From Lysobacteraceae bacterium NML95-0200 (lineage in GTDB: Bacteria > Pseudomonadota > Gammaproteobacteria > Xanthomonadales > Xanthomonadaceae): a DNA stretch of 50,506 nucleotides. Of this stretch, positions 18,714 to 28,355 are shown piece by piece (within the stretch, counting starts at the first letter, position 1; the number at the start of each line of letters is the position of its first letter). Under the pieces are notes generated by a model. It saw nothing but the letters and a program-made list of their open reading frames with translations. It was not told the origin of the DNA and did no database searches. The translations under genes were made by a program, and so were the position numbers. The DNA is taken from positions 1-50,506 of the forward strand of contig NWQQ01000002.1 of assembly GCA_002798255.1 (NCBI GenBank), read 5' to 3'.

Positions 18714-19721
18714 TTACAGCCTTGAAGCAATCGCCTCGGCAAAGCTGCTGGTAGTGCCTTCGCCGCCCAGATCAGGGGTCAGGTTGTCACGAGCTTCGAG
18801 CGTGGCGATGATGGCGCGGCGCAGGCGTTCGCCCTGCTCGGGCATGGCCAGGTGGTCAAGCATCTGCGCTGCACCCAGCAGCAGGGCGCAGGGGTTGGCG
18901 ATGCCCTTGCCGGCGATATCCGGGGCAGAGCCGTGTACGGCTTCGAAAATCGCGGCCTTTTCACCGATATTGGCGCCCGGCGCCAGCCCCAGGCCGCCGA
19001 CCAAGCCAGCGCAGAGGTCGGAGAGGATGTCGCCAAACAGGTTGGTGGTGACAATCACGTCGAACTGCTCGGGGCGCATCACCAGCTGCATGCAGGTGTT
19101 GTCCACGATCATTTCATTGCATTCGATGCCGGGGTATTGCTGGGCGACTTCACGCCCGGTTTTCAGGAACAGTCCGCTGGTGGATTTCAGGATATTGGCC
19201 TTGTGCACCAGGGTGACTTTTTTGCGTCCGGTCTTTTTGGCCAGTTCAAAGGCATAACGCACGATGCGCTCGGCGCCCTTGCGGGTCACCTTGGAGACAC
19301 TGATGGCGCTCTGGCCATCGTCGGAAACGCTCTGGCCTTCGCCGATATACAGGCCTTCGGTGTTTTCGCGGATGGTGATGAGGTCAACACCGCTGGCAAA
19401 GCGTGATTTGGTATTGGGGAAGCTCTTGGCCGGGCGCACATTGGCGTACAGGTCGAACTTCTTGCGCAGGGTGACGTTGATGGAGGTAAAACCCTCGCCG
19501 ACCGGAGTGGTCAGCGGCGACTTCAGTGCCACGCCGTTCTTGGCAATGGAATCAAGCGTGGCCTGGGGCAGCAGCTCGCCGTGCTTTTCCAGCGCCATGA
19601 GGCCAGCATCGGCTTCTTCGTACTTCAAGCCAAGATTCATCTTGTCAAGAACGCGCAAGGTGGCGTCCATGATTTCCGGGCCGATGCCATCGCCACGGAT
19701 CACGGTAATGGTTTGGGTCAT
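18714..19721 (-). CDS. icd: NAD-type isocitrate dehydrogenase
   Basis: The 335-residue enzyme is of the short beta-decarboxylating dehydrogenase group, as for homodimeric NAD-isocitrate dehydrogenase. It oxidises isocitrate to 2-oxoglutarate in the TCA cycle. Signature segments are VIRGDGIGPEIMDA, RENTEGLYIGEG, TLVHKANILKSTSG and the metal/substrate motif TNLFGDILSDLCAGLVGGLG. Length and sequence separate it from the 415-residue NADP enzyme of E. coli. 3-Isopropylmalate dehydrogenase is the main alternative, but RENTEGLY and the absence of leu neighbours speak against it. Confidence 0.85.
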   Translation of the reverse strand: MTQTITVIRGDGIGPEIMDATLRVLDKMNLGLKYEEADAGLMALEKHGELLPQATLDSIAKNGVALKSPLTTPVGEGFTSINVTLRKKFDLYANVRPAKSFPNTKSRFASGVDLITIRENTEGLYIGEGQSVSDDGQSAISVSKVTRKGAERIVRYAFELAKKTGRKKVTLVHKANILKSTSGLFLKTGREVAQQYPGIECNEMIVDNTCMQLVMRPEQFDVIVTTNLFGDILSDLCAGLVGGLGLAPGANIGEKAAIFEAVHGSAPDIAGKGIANPCALLLGAAQMLDHLAMPEQGERLRRAIIATLEARDNLTPDLGGEGTTSSFAEAIASRL

Positions 19722-19740
19722 GTCAGTTCCTGCAGTTGGA

Positions 19741-19764
19741 GCCGGGCAATACAGCCTGCCCGGC
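19741..19764 (-). terminator. Hairpin between grxC and icd
   Basis: Arms GCCGGGCA / TGCCCGGC enclose 8 bases, between the grxC stop and the icd start on the minus strand. There is no T-run, so it could equally be a 5' leader structure of icd. Confidence 0.35.
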
Positions 19765-19819
19765 GGTGATTGTTCAGCCGGTCATTATGCCAGAGCTGCA
19801 TAGTCCAACGGCGGCAAGC

Positions 19820-20089
19820 TCAACCCTTATTGCCTGCCAGCAGCGGCTCGAACTTGCCTTCGCGATGCAAGGCCATCATGTCGTCATAGCCGCCCACATG
19901 CACATCGCCGACGAAAATCTGCGGCACGCTGGTGCGCTTGGCCAGGGTCACCATCTTTTCGCGCTCGGCCGGGTCAAGGTCGATGCGGATTTCCTTCCAC
20001 TCAAGGTTCTTGCTTTTCAAAAAATTCTTGGCCGCCACGCAATACGGGCAAACCAGGGTGCTGTAAATGGTGATTTCAGGCTGGGGCAT
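19820..20089 (-). CDS. grxC: Glutaredoxin 3
   Basis: The 89-residue thioredoxin-fold oxidoreductase uses glutathione to reduce protein disulfides and glutathione adducts. The dithiol site is VCPYC (Cys13-Cys16 region), the cis-proline is in TSVPQIFVG, and GGYDDMMAL is the glutathione-binding end. It is divergent from the BepA-like protease gene, which starts about 95 bp away. Confidence 0.95.
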   Translation of the reverse strand: MPQPEITIYSTLVCPYCVAAKNFLKSKNLEWKEIRIDLDPAEREKMVTLAKRTSVPQIFVGDVHVGGYDDMMALHREGKFEPLLAGNKG

Positions 20090-20183
20090 GGGTCACTCCG
20101 GGTAATGGGTGCGCACAGATTACGGAGCCTGCGATTAACCTGCAATTCACGCCTGCCATCGCCGCAACAGGCATGCTTGCTGC

Positions 20184-21776
20184 ATGATTTCAAAACGCCG
20201 TTTTTTCCGCCCCGCCCTGCTGTCTGCCGCCTGCGTGCTATCCCTCTCTGCAATGACCTTGCCTGCGCAGGAGTCGCGCCTGCCGGACATGGGCTCATCT
20301 GCCGGGCGGATTCTCTCCCCCGCCAAACAAAACGAATACGGCGCGATGATGCTGGCGCAACTGCGCCACTATGGCTATACGCTGGATGACCCGCTGCTCA
20401 ACCAGTGGTTGCAGGGCGTGGGGCAACGACTTGCCGCCGCCAGCGACCGCCCGGAGCAATCATTCACCTTCTTCTTGCTCAAGGAACGGCAAATCAATGC
20501 CTTCGCTACCCTGGGCGGCTATATCGGCACCAATGCCGGACTGATTCTGGCTGCCGAGCGTGAGGACGAGATGGCTGCGGTACTCAGCCACGAAATCGCC
20601 CACGTCACCCAAACCCATGTACTGCGCGCCGTGGAGCGCGCCCAGCGCGACCAAATCCCCATCCTGCTGGGGATGCTGGCCGCCATCGTGGTCGCGCAGC
20701 AATCGGGCAGTAGTTCCGCAGGCGATGCCACCATGGCCGCAGTGATGGGCGCACAGGGCTTGATGATTCAGCGCCAGATTGACTACACCCGCAGCAATGA
20801 GTCCGAAGCCGACCGGCTCGGCATCCGCACCCTGGCGCGCAGCGGCTATGACCCGGAAGCGATGGCTGCATTTTTTGAGCGCATGCAGGCTGGCAGCCGT
20901 GCCAATCAGGGTAGCGAGGAAAGCCGCCTGCCCGACTACCTGCGCACCCACCCGGTGACCACCACCCGCATTGCCGAAGCCAAAACCCGCGCCGAGCGGC
21001 TACCTGCGCCCTCCCACCTGCATACCCCCCACCATCACAGCGGCAACCCGCTGCTACCTGGCGGCATCAAGCTGGACATCACGCAGTCCACCGGTGCCAG
21101 CGGCGATTTTGTCTGGGCGCGCGAGCGGCTGCGGGTATTGAGTGCGGCCAGCCCGCGCGAGGCCATCGGCGAATACCAGCGCATGGCACGCGCCAAACCG
21201 CTGGATGAGGCCGCCCGCTACGGGCTGGCACTGGCGCAAACCCGAGCGAACCAGGCCACCAGCGCACGTGAAAACCTGGCAAAACTGGAGCTCATCCAGC
21301 CGGACAACCGCTGGATACAGCTGGCACTGGCAGAGGCCGAAGCGCATAGCGGCCAGCTGACAGCCAGTGACCAGCGATTTGAGCGGCTACGCCTGCGCTA
21401 CCCCAATGACCCGGCGGTGGCCATCAGCGCAGCAACGGTGCTGCTTGAGCGCGGCAATAACGAGGCAGCACGCCGCGCACTCGCCATTTTGCGCCCACTG
21501 CTGGGCAGCAGTGCCCACACCCCCGAGTTCCAACGCATTTTCGCCCGCGCCAATGAAATGGCCGGCGACTGGGTACGAGCAGGCGAAGCCCATGCCGAAG
21601 CCGAATATCTGGGCGGCAACCCAGAACGCGCCCTGCTGCAACTCAATACCCTGCTGCGCCGCCCAGACTTGGACTATTACGCCCGTGCCCGCATCGATGC
21701 CCGCATCATCGCCATCACCCCGGTGGTGGAAGAACTGCGCCGCCTCGGGATGACTGACAAAACACTGGAGCGATAA
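20184..21776 (+). CDS. bepA: M48 periplasmic metalloprotease with TPR domain (BepA/YfgC-like)
   Basis: The 530-residue secreted protease/chaperone takes part in outer-membrane protein and LptD quality control in E. coli. A signal peptide (residues 1-28, ending MTLPAQE) precedes the M48 domain. The zinc motif HEIAH is at 136-140 and the third ligand is in NESEADRLG. The C-terminal half holds TPR-like helices (REAIGEYQRMARAKPLDEAARYGLALAQTRAN and following). It is slightly longer than E. coli BepA (487) through an insert after the protease domain (APSHLHTPHHHSG). The orthology label is inferred from domain order. Confidence 0.85.
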   Translation: MISKRRFFRPALLSAACVLSLSAMTLPAQESRLPDMGSSAGRILSPAKQNEYGAMMLAQLRHYGYTLDDPLLNQWLQGVGQRLAAASDRPEQSFTFFLLKERQINAFATLGGYIGTNAGLILAAEREDEMAAVLSHEIAHVTQTHVLRAVERAQRDQIPILLGMLAAIVVAQQSGSSSAGDATMAAVMGAQGLMIQRQIDYTRSNESEADRLGIRTLARSGYDPEAMAAFFERMQAGSRANQGSEESRLPDYLRTHPVTTTRIAEAKTRAERLPAPSHLHTPHHHSGNPLLPGGIKLDITQSTGASGDFVWARERLRVLSAASPREAIGEYQRMARAKPLDEAARYGLALAQTRANQATSARENLAKLELIQPDNRWIQLALAEAEAHSGQLTASDQRFERLRLRYPNDPAVAISAATVLLERGNNEAARRALAILRPLLGSSAHTPEFQRIFARANEMAGDWVRAGEAHAEAEYLGGNPERALLQLNTLLRRPDLDYYARARIDARIIAITPVVEELRRLGMTDKTLER

Positions 21777-21780
21777 CAAC

Positions 21781-21824
21781 ATATCATCCCATATCACCCC
21801 CACAGATACCCCCACACTGTGGGG
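21781..21824. repeat. Tandem ACCCCCACA repeats, possible scar of an integrated element
   Basis: ACCCCCACA occurs at 21796-21804 and 21808-21816, a 12-base period, preceded by two ATATCA copies and ending in CCCCAC/GTGGGG arms. Similar C-rich repeats often sit upstream of tyrosine integrase genes next to tRNA 3' ends. Here they lie about 100 bp beyond the 3' end of tRNA-Thr, but no integrase remains. Confidence 0.4.
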
Positions 21825-21857
21825 ATTGGGTGAGCCCCTTTGGAACACCCAGAAACG

Positions 21858-21884
21858 AAAAAACCCACATTTAGTGGGATTTTT
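21858..21884 (-). terminator. Terminator downstream of tRNA-Thr
   Basis: On the minus strand CCCAC/GTGGG arms with a short loop are followed by TTTTTT, about 43 bp after the tRNA 3' end. The plus strand also has a T-run (GGGATTTTT), so it may act both ways. Confidence 0.75.
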
Positions 21885-21926
21885 GCGAGCTTCCAAGGCC
21901 TATGGAGTCTTCTTGAGACATCTATA

Positions 21927-22002
<76 letters not shown>

Positions 22003-22012
22003 GCGGGGCGCA

Positions 22013-22042
22013 ATTATAGGTGCTTAGTTACCGGCATGGCAA
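22013..22042 (-). promoter_or_regulatory. Promoter of tRNA-Thr
   Basis: On the minus strand TTGCCA (22042-22037), an 18-base spacer and a perfect TATAAT (22018-22013) lie 10 bp before the tRNA 5' end. The -35 falls inside the last codons of the truncated DAHP synthase frame. Confidence 0.75.
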
Positions 22043-22210
22043 TTGGGGAAGCTTACGCAAAGGCGGCAGCGCGCGCAGCTCATCCAGCGCACGACTCAAG
22101 GCATCTGCGTCGGGATACCGTGGCTGCTGCTCGGCCACATGGCTCTGCCAGGAGTCTGGGCTCCAGGGAGCGGGCAAATGCGTTGAAACGGCAAAGGGCT
22201 GTGCCTTCAT
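22028..22210 (-). pseudogene. N-terminal remnant of class II DAHP synthase
   Basis: The 60-codon frame starts MKAQPFAVST and carries WSPDSW, EQQPRYPDADAL and LDELRALPPL. This is the N-terminal pattern I know from class II (plant-type) 3-deoxy-7-phosphoheptulonate synthases, which normally have about 450 residues. Similarity ends after Leu51, and nine unrelated residues (RKLPQLPCR) precede a stop. The ATG overlaps the dsbB stop (ATGA), so it still has a coupled start. The break falls within about 55 bp of tRNA-Thr, suggesting deletion or insertion at the tRNA. The rest of the gene is not in this window. The family call is from memory of short motifs. Confidence 0.6.
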
Positions 22211-22713
22211 GATGATTTCCTTGGGGCACGGACAGCCAGCACCGCCCAAAGCCCCAGCCCCAGATACCAAAGCAAAGTCCAACCCGGCATCCCAAGCCCC
22301 AGGAAAGTCCAGTCAATCATGCTGCAATCGCCACTGGCAGTCAGCACTTTCTGGATGGCGCCCAACCAGCCCTGCTGCGCCACGCGAAACTCAAGTCCGG
22401 CACCACAGGTGGGAATTTCCGGCGGAAAGAGCTGTACCCACAAATGCCGTCCGGCCACCACGGCACCGGCCAGCGCGGCAAGACTGGCAAGCCCGGCATA
22501 CACGCGCCGCCCAGCCTTGGCCTTCGGCGCATGCAGCCCGCCCACCAGAAACACCCCGCCCAGTGCAGCAAAAGCAATGCGCTGCAAGATGCAGAACTCG
22601 CATGGCATCAAGCCTTCCACAAACTGCACATACAGGGCATAAGCCAGCAGACCGGCACATGCCAGAAAGCCTGCCAAATAACGGCTACGGAATGACCAGC
22701 GCAAGGGATTCAT
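22207..22713 (-). CDS. dsbB: Disulfide bond formation protein DsbB
   Basis: The 168-residue inner-membrane protein has four membrane helices and reoxidises DsbA by passing electrons to quinone. The first periplasmic cysteine pair is MPCEFC (CxxC, about residues 38-41). The second pair is PTCGAGLEF and SGDCSMIDW. The helix-1 RSRYLAGFLACAG and LQRIAFAALG segments are typical. It overlaps the DAHP synthase remnant by 4 bases. No dsbA is in this window. Confidence 0.93.
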   Translation of the reverse strand: MNPLRWSFRSRYLAGFLACAGLLAYALYVQFVEGLMPCEFCILQRIAFAALGGVFLVGGLHAPKAKAGRRVYAGLASLAALAGAVVAGRHLWVQLFPPEIPTCGAGLEFRVAQQGWLGAIQKVLTASGDCSMIDWTFLGLGMPGWTLLWYLGLGLWAVLAVRAPRKSS

Positions 22714-22807
22714 CGCAAAACTCGCAAAGCCAATACAAGGCGGGGCAACATAGCAGATACAGGCTGAAGATGGGCAGGCCGAAAATCACATGAGCCCCCC
22801 CTCAAAA

Positions 22808-22832
22808 CCGGAGCCGCGCAAGGCGGCTCCGG
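22808..22832 (-). terminator. Terminator of the M13 peptidase gene
   Basis: Ten-base arms CCGGAGCCGC / GCGGCTCCGG are followed by TTTTGAG on the minus strand, 24 bp after the stop codon. Confidence 0.85.
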
Positions 22833-22855
22833 GAAGGGGGTTGCGTGATGGTGAT

Positions 22856-24979
22856 TTACCAAATCCGCACGCGGTCTTCGGGTTTGATATAGAGCTTGTC
22901 GCCGGGTTTCACGTCAAAGGCGTCATACCAAGCGTCGATATTGCGCAGTGGTGCAAAGGCGCGGATTTGTCCCGGCGAGTGCGGGCCATTGACCAGTTGC
23001 TGGCGCAGCGCATCATCGCGCCACAGGGTACGCCAGACCTGTGCCCAGCCCAGGAACAGTCGCTGCTCGCCAGTAAAACCGTCCAGTACCGGCGCGGGCT
23101 TGCCATCCAGCGAACGGCGATAGGCTTCCAGGGCGATGGTGAGGCCGCCCAGGTCACCGATGTTCTCGCCCATCGACACTTTGCCGTTGATATGCATGCC
23201 CGGCAGTTGCGGGAAGGCATAGCTTTCGTACTGGGCGCCGAGCTTGGCCGCTTCAGCTTCGAACTTGGCGGCATCCTCGGCCGTCCACCAGTCGCGCAGC
23301 ATCCCGGCGCCATCGGACTTGCGCCCTTGGTCATCAAAGCCGTGGATGATTTCATGGCCAATCACGCCGCCAATGGCACCGTAATTGACTGCCATATCCG
23401 CCTGCGGGTCAAAGAACGGCGGTTGCAGGATGGCAGCGGGAAAGACGATTTCGTTCTTCACCGAGTTGTAATAGGCATTCACCGTTTGCGGGGTCATGCC
23501 CCATTCCAGTTTATCCACCGGCTTGCCCAAGCGGTTGCGGTAGTAATCCCACTGGAAGGCATTGCTGCGCAGCGCATTGCCGATGACATCGCCATTGCGG
23601 ATTTCAAGGTCGCTGTAGTCGCGCCATTTTTCCGGGTAGCCGATTTTCAGACCGAAATTGGCCAGTTTGGCGGCGGCCTCACGTTTGGTGTCTTCTCCCA
23701 TCCATTCCAGTTGGGCAAGGCGCGCGCCCATCGCCGCTTTCACATTGGCAACCAATGCGTCCATCTTGGCTTTGGCATCGGCGGTGAAATACAGCTGCAC
23801 ATAATCGCGGCCAATGGCCTCGCCCATGGTGCGTTCGGCCAGCGATACACCACGCTTCCAGCGCGCCTGCTGCTGCGGCTGACCGGACATGAACTTGCTG
23901 CGAAACTCGAAGTGGGCATCGACAAACTGGCTGGAAAGCAGCGGTGCTGCCGAGTCGATGGTTCGGAAAGCCGCCCAAGCTTTCAGGGTATCCAGCGCGG
24001 CCTGATGGTAGATTTCTGCAAGTTTCGGCACCGCGGTGTTCTGCCGCACCACGACGACTGGCGCCTGCTCAAGCTGGGCGGCCTTGAAGTAATCCGCCCA
24101 CGGAAAACCCGGTGCAAAAGCCGCGAACCGGGACATTTCCACCGGGTTATAGGTCTTGTCGCGGTTACGGCTTTCAGCACGGCTCCAGTGCGCCTCGGCG
24201 ATACGGGTTTCCAGCGCCATGATGTGTTCAGCCTGCTTGTCGGCATCCTTCCAGCCGATCAGCCCCAGCATCTGCGCAAGATATTGCTGATAACGCGCGC
24301 GCTGCGGCGCAAAGCGTGCCTCCAGATACATCTGCCTGTCGCCAAGGCCAAGTCCGGACTGGCTCAGGTACAGGGTGTAGCGTTCGGGGTCGCGCTGGTC
24401 ATCGGAAACGCCCACGGCAAAGAAGCTGCCACCAAAATGCGTATTGGCACGCCCCATCCATTCGGCCATCTGGCGCTTGTCGGCAATTTGCGCGATTTCA
24501 TCCAGTGACGGCTTCAGCGGCGCCAGCCCCTGGGCTTCCACCGCCGCCTCATCCATGAATCCCCGGTAGATGGCAGCGATTTTGGCCGCATCGCCATCCG
24601 TTGCCGGATTGCCCTGCGGGTAGGCTTCCACCAGTTTGCGTACCCGCGCCTCGGAGAGGTCACGCAGGATATGGAAAACCCCGTAATTGGAGCGGTCGGC
24701 AGGGATCGCAGTGTTCTTTGCCCAGTTGCCGCTGGCATATTCAAAAAAGTCTTCGCCCGGTTTGACAGCGCGATTCATGCCATCGACATCAAACCCCCAA
24801 GTACCAAAACGCTGGGCCGCAATCGGGGCATTGCCACTGTCAGTGCCAGAACCCTCGGCTTGGGCAAACCGTGCCTGCTGCCAGCAGGCTTCATCCAGAC
24901 AGTGCGCATGGGCAGAGGCGGGGGCAGCAAAACCAAGCGCAAGCGCGATGGCGCTGCTCACAAGTGCGGGCTTCAACAT
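22856..24979 (-). CDS. Secreted M13 (neprilysin/PepO-like) metallopeptidase
   Basis: The 707-residue zinc endopeptidase has a signal peptide (residues 1-24, ending PASAHA) that points to the periplasm. The N-terminal M13 cap domain is followed by the catalytic domain with IGHEIIHGFDDQG (zinc ligands near residue 542), the substrate-binding NAYYNSVKNEIVFPA, and GENIGDLGGLTIA with the third ligand. The end RVRIW matches the conserved C-terminal CxVW-like tail of the family with Cys lost, usual in many bacterial members. Cleavage of oligopeptides is the likely role. Confidence 0.92.
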   Translation of the reverse strand: MLKPALVSSAIALALGFAAPASAHAHCLDEACWQQARFAQAEGSGTDSGNAPIAAQRFGTWGFDVDGMNRAVKPGEDFFEYASGNWAKNTAIPADRSNYGVFHILRDLSEARVRKLVEAYPQGNPATDGDAAKIAAIYRGFMDEAAVEAQGLAPLKPSLDEIAQIADKRQMAEWMGRANTHFGGSFFAVGVSDDQRDPERYTLYLSQSGLGLGDRQMYLEARFAPQRARYQQYLAQMLGLIGWKDADKQAEHIMALETRIAEAHWSRAESRNRDKTYNPVEMSRFAAFAPGFPWADYFKAAQLEQAPVVVVRQNTAVPKLAEIYHQAALDTLKAWAAFRTIDSAAPLLSSQFVDAHFEFRSKFMSGQPQQQARWKRGVSLAERTMGEAIGRDYVQLYFTADAKAKMDALVANVKAAMGARLAQLEWMGEDTKREAAAKLANFGLKIGYPEKWRDYSDLEIRNGDVIGNALRSNAFQWDYYRNRLGKPVDKLEWGMTPQTVNAYYNSVKNEIVFPAAILQPPFFDPQADMAVNYGAIGGVIGHEIIHGFDDQGRKSDGAGMLRDWWTAEDAAKFEAEAAKLGAQYESYAFPQLPGMHINGKVSMGENIGDLGGLTIALEAYRRSLDGKPAPVLDGFTGEQRLFLGWAQVWRTLWRDDALRQQLVNGPHSPGQIRAFAPLRNIDAWYDAFDVKPGDKLYIKPEDRVRIW

Positions 24980-25123
24980 GAAAACTCCTGAAGGCTTATG
25001 AAAAATTCAACACGGCAAGACAGGTTTACCGCCTGTCCTTGATTGACGGAAATTTTAACGCTGCCGAGGGATATGCCCAAAACACAGACAGCCCGGCGCC
25101 TTGCGCAGTGCAATCTTGCCTTC

Positions 25124-27694
25124 TCAACGCAAGGCTTTCAGCCGGTAAATCGCTTCCAGCGCTTGTTTGGGGGTCAGCTCGTCCGGGTCGAGGGCGGCCA
25201 GTGCTTCTTCGGCTGCGCTGCGGGTCGGGGCAAACAGGCCGATTTGCTGCGGTTGTGCCGGTGTTGCGGCGGGCAAGGGCTTGGCGGGTTCGGCCTGCCT
25301 ACCCTGCTCTAGCTCGGCAAGCCGTGTGCGGGCGGCGCTGACCACGGTTTTGGGCAGCCCTGCCAGCGAGGCCACTTGCAAGCCGAAGCTGCGATTGGCA
25401 GGCCCGTCTTTCACCGCGTGCATGAACACCAGACGATCCTCATGCTCGACCGCATCCAGATGCACATTGCGGATGCCGCTGCCGGGCTTCGCCAGGGCGG
25501 TCAGCTCAAAGTAATGGGTGGCAAACAGGGTCAGGCTGCGGTTGTCATCGGCCAGGTGGCGGGCGCAGGCATCGGCCAGCGCCAGGCCGTCATAAGTCGA
25601 GGTGCCGCGGCCGATTTCGTCCATCAGCACCAGTGACTGCGATGTGGCATGGTGCAGGATATAGCTGGTTTCGCTCATTTCCACCATGAAGGTGGACTGC
25701 CCTTTGGCAAGGTCATCGCCTGCGCCGATGCGGGTCAGAATGCGGTCAATCGGGCCGATGCGGGCGCTTTGCGCGGGCACAAAGCTGCCGATATGCGCCA
25801 GCAGCACAATCAGCGCGTTCTGCCGCATATAGGTGGATTTACCGCCCATATTCGGGCCGGTGATGATGAGCATCCGGCAGTTTTCATCCAGATGCAGGTC
25901 GTTGGGGGTGAACGGCTCGTTGCGTACCGCTTCCACCACCGGGTGCCGCCCGCCACGAATCTCCAGCCCCGGCTGCTCGACAAGCGCCGGGCATGACCAG
26001 TCCAGCGCCTCGGCACGCTCGGCAAAGGCACACAGCACGTCCAGCTCGGCCAGCGCCTCGGCGCATTGCCGCAGCGGCGCAATATCGCGGTTCAAGGTGT
26101 CCAGAATTTCCTCGTACAGCAGTTTTTCGCGCGTCAGCGCGCGCTCGCGGGCAGAGAGCACCTTGTCCTCGAAACTTTTCAGCTCCTCGGTGATGTAACG
26201 CTCGGCATTGGCCAGCGTCTGTCGCCGGGTGTAATGCACCGGCGCCTTGTCGGCATGCACCTTGCCCATTTCGATGTAATAGCCATGCACGCGGTTGTAG
26301 CCGACCTTCAGCGTGGCAACGCCGGTGGCCTCGCGCTCGCGCGCTTCCAGCTCAACCAGGAACTGGTCGGCATGGGTGGAAAGCCTGCGCAATTCATCCA
26401 GTTCGGCATCGAAGCCCTCGGCAATCACCCCGCCATCGCGTGCCAGAAGCGGCGGCTGAGCGACCACGGCGCGCTGCAGAAAATCTGCCACAGCCTCATG
26501 CTCGCCCATGCCTGCGGCAAGCTCGGCCAGGCGCGGCGAATCCAGCCCCTCAAAATCGGCGCGCAGTGCAGGCAGGCTTGCCAGCGCATCGCGCAGGGTG
26601 GAGAGGTCACGCGGGCGGGCGCTGCGCAAGGCCACGCGGGTGAGGATGCGCTCGATATCGCCAAAGCCGCGAAAAGTCGTGCGCAGATCTTCCGCCACTC
26701 GCGCATCCAGCAGGGTTTGCACTGCCTGCAATCGTGCATTGATGATGTTTTGCGAGCGCAATGGCCGGTGCAGCCAGCGCCGCAACAGCCGCCCGCCCAT
26801 CGGCGTGATGGTGGAGTCGAGCACGCCCAGCAAGGTGTTGCGGGTATCGCCATCGATACGGGTATCGAGCTCCAGATGGCGACGGGTTGCGGCATTCATG
26901 GCAATCGCGCCATCGCCTGACTCCAGGCTAATCGCGGTCAGATGCGGCAGGCGCTGCTTCTGGGTTTCTTCCACATAGCCCAGCAGCGCCCCGGCTGCGG
27001 CCACCGGTAATGGCAGCGCATCGATACCGAAAGCCGACAAATCATGCAGGCCGAAAAACGCCAGCAGCTTGCGCCGCGCCGCATCGGCATCGAACAGCCA
27101 CGGTGCACGGCGGCGCAGCCCGCTGCGGCTCAACAGCGCCTCCGGCCAGCCTTCCTCATCGGCAATCAGAAGCTCTACCGGCTCCAGCCGCGCAAGCTCG
27201 GCTTCCAGCATGTCGTCATTGCCCAGCTGCGCCACATGAAAGCGGCCACCGGCAAGGTCGGCCCAGGCCAGGCCATAGCCCTCCTTTCCGCGTGCCACCG
27301 CCATCAGCAAAGTATCGCGGCGGTCTTGCAGCAGTGCCTCGTCAGTCACCGTGCCGGGGGTGACAATCCGCACCACCTTGCGCTCCACCAGCCCCTTGGA
27401 AGTAGCCGGGTCGCCGATTTGTTCGCAAATCGCCACCGACTCGCCCAGCGCCACCAAGCGCGCCAGATAACTTTCATAGGCATGATGCGGCACCCCGGCC
27501 ATCGGAATCGGCTGCCCGGCGCTCATGCCGCGCTGGGTCAGGGTCAGATCCAAAAGCCGCGCCGCCTTGCGGGCATCGTCATAGAACAGCTCGTAAAAAT
27601 CCCCCATGCGGAAGAACAGCAGCACATCCGGGTGCTCAGCCTTGGCAGCAAAAAACTGGCGCATCAGGGGGGTGTGCTGGTCGAGATTGGTCAT
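25124..27694 (-). CDS. mutS: DNA mismatch repair protein MutS
   Basis: The 856-residue mismatch recognition ATPase starts methyl-directed repair with MutL. The N-terminal mismatch-binding domain has the Phe-x-Glu motif in [11 protein letters not shown]. The connector, lever and clamp regions follow, then the ATPase domain with Walker [15 protein letters not shown] and the D-loop [12 protein letters not shown]. The C-terminal helix-turn-helix and dimerisation tail ([16 protein letters not shown]) is complete. It is divergent from pncC, 42 bp away. Confidence 0.97.
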   Translation of the reverse strand: MTNLDQHTPLMRQFFAAKAEHPDVLLFFRMGDFYELFYDDARKAARLLDLTLTQRGMSAGQPIPMAGVPHHAYESYLARLVALGESVAICEQIGDPATSKGLVERKVVRIVTPGTVTDEALLQDRRDTLLMAVARGKEGYGLAWADLAGGRFHVAQLGNDDMLEAELARLEPVELLIADEEGWPEALLSRSGLRRRAPWLFDADAARRKLLAFFGLHDLSAFGIDALPLPVAAAGALLGYVEETQKQRLPHLTAISLESGDGAIAMNAATRRHLELDTRIDGDTRNTLLGVLDSTITPMGGRLLRRWLHRPLRSQNIINARLQAVQTLLDARVAEDLRTTFRGFGDIERILTRVALRSARPRDLSTLRDALASLPALRADFEGLDSPRLAELAAGMGEHEAVADFLQRAVVAQPPLLARDGGVIAEGFDAELDELRRLSTHADQFLVELEAREREATGVATLKVGYNRVHGYYIEMGKVHADKAPVHYTRRQTLANAERYITEELKSFEDKVLSARERALTREKLLYEEILDTLNRDIAPLRQCAEALAELDVLCAFAERAEALDWSCPALVEQPGLEIRGGRHPVVEAVRNEPFTPNDLHLDENCRMLIITGPNMGGKSTYMRQNALIVLLAHIGSFVPAQSARIGPIDRILTRIGAGDDLAKGQSTFMVEMSETSYILHHATSQSLVLMDEIGRGTSTYDGLALADACARHLADDNRSLTLFATHYFELTALAKPGSGIRNVHLDAVEHEDRLVFMHAVKDGPANRSFGLQVASLAGLPKTVVSAARTRLAELEQGRQAEPAKPLPAATPAQPQQIGLFAPTRSAAEEALAALDPDELTPKQALEAIYRLKALR

Positions 27695-27736
27695 CCGGGT
27701 GACAATGCGGGGGAAACAAGCCGCCTAGTTTGCCCG

Positions 27737-28234
27737 ATGAACACCCCCACTGACAGCCAGCTTGAACAACTTGCCCGCCAAACCGGCGCGGCACTGCGCC
27801 GCCAGCACCTGATGCTGGTCACTGCCGAAAGCTGTACCGGCGGCTGGATTGCCAAAACCCTCACCGGCATCAGCGGCGCATCCGAATGGTTCGACTGCGG
27901 CATGGTCACCTACAGTTATGAGGCCAAACAGGCACTGCTCGGCGTGCGCCCGGAAACCCTGGAAAAATACGGCGCGGTCAGCCGCGAATGCGTGGCGGAG
28001 ATGGTCGCCGGCGCCCTGGTGCATTCCGGCGGCAGCATCGCCGTGGCGGTTACCGGCATCGCAGGCCCGGGCGGCGGCGCCCCGGACAAGCCGGTTGGCA
28101 GCGTCTGGATTGGCTGGAAACGCCGCGGTGACTACGCCCGCACCCGGCTATTCCAGTTCGACGGCGACCGCGATGCCGTGCGCCGCCAGACCGTCGCCCA
28201 GGCATTGCAGGGCATTTGGGAGATGCTGGAATAA
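27737..28234 (+). CDS. pncC: Nicotinamide-nucleotide amidohydrolase (CinA C-terminal type)
   Basis: The 165-residue single-domain protein corresponds to the C-terminal domain of CinA. It should deamidate nicotinamide mononucleotide to nicotinate mononucleotide in NAD recycling. Family motifs are VTAESCTGGWIAKTLT, GMVTYSYEAKQALLGV and VTGIAGPGGGAPDKPVGSVWIG. The ATG at 27737 is preferred; the frame is open far upstream but overlaps mutS. It is convergent with nadE, and the two belong to the same pathway: PncC forms a nicotinate nucleotide upstream of NAD synthase and releases ammonia, which NadE needs. Confidence 0.92.
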   Translation: MNTPTDSQLEQLARQTGAALRRQHLMLVTAESCTGGWIAKTLTGISGASEWFDCGMVTYSYEAKQALLGVRPETLEKYGAVSRECVAEMVAGALVHSGGSIAVAVTGIAGPGGGAPDKPVGSVWIGWKRRGDYARTRLFQFDGDRDAVRRQTVAQALQGIWEMLE

Positions 28235-28355
28235 CCCATTGCCGCCCTAGCTGTTGTTTCTCAACAGCCGGCCAATTCCGGTACCTGGATGTTTGCAGCC
28301 ATGCCAGCCCACCTTCTGCCGGTGAACCATAATGGATGGCGCAGCAGGTCTGCCA

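Noticed and set aside
18714-19721. 3-isopropylmalate dehydrogenase (leuB)
   Set aside because: The RENTEGLY motif and length fit NAD-isocitrate dehydrogenase, and no leuA/C/D neighbours are present.
22790-24508. 572-codon plus-strand frame opposite the M13 peptidase
   Set aside because: The opposite strand encodes an intact protease with HEIIH and GENIGDLGG; the antisense frame shows only shadow composition and overlaps the peptidase terminator.
27044-27736. Long N-terminal extension of pncC (full-length CinA)
   Set aside because: The upstream part is antisense to mutS and lacks the MoaB-like CinA domain; the single-domain start at 27737 fits the family.
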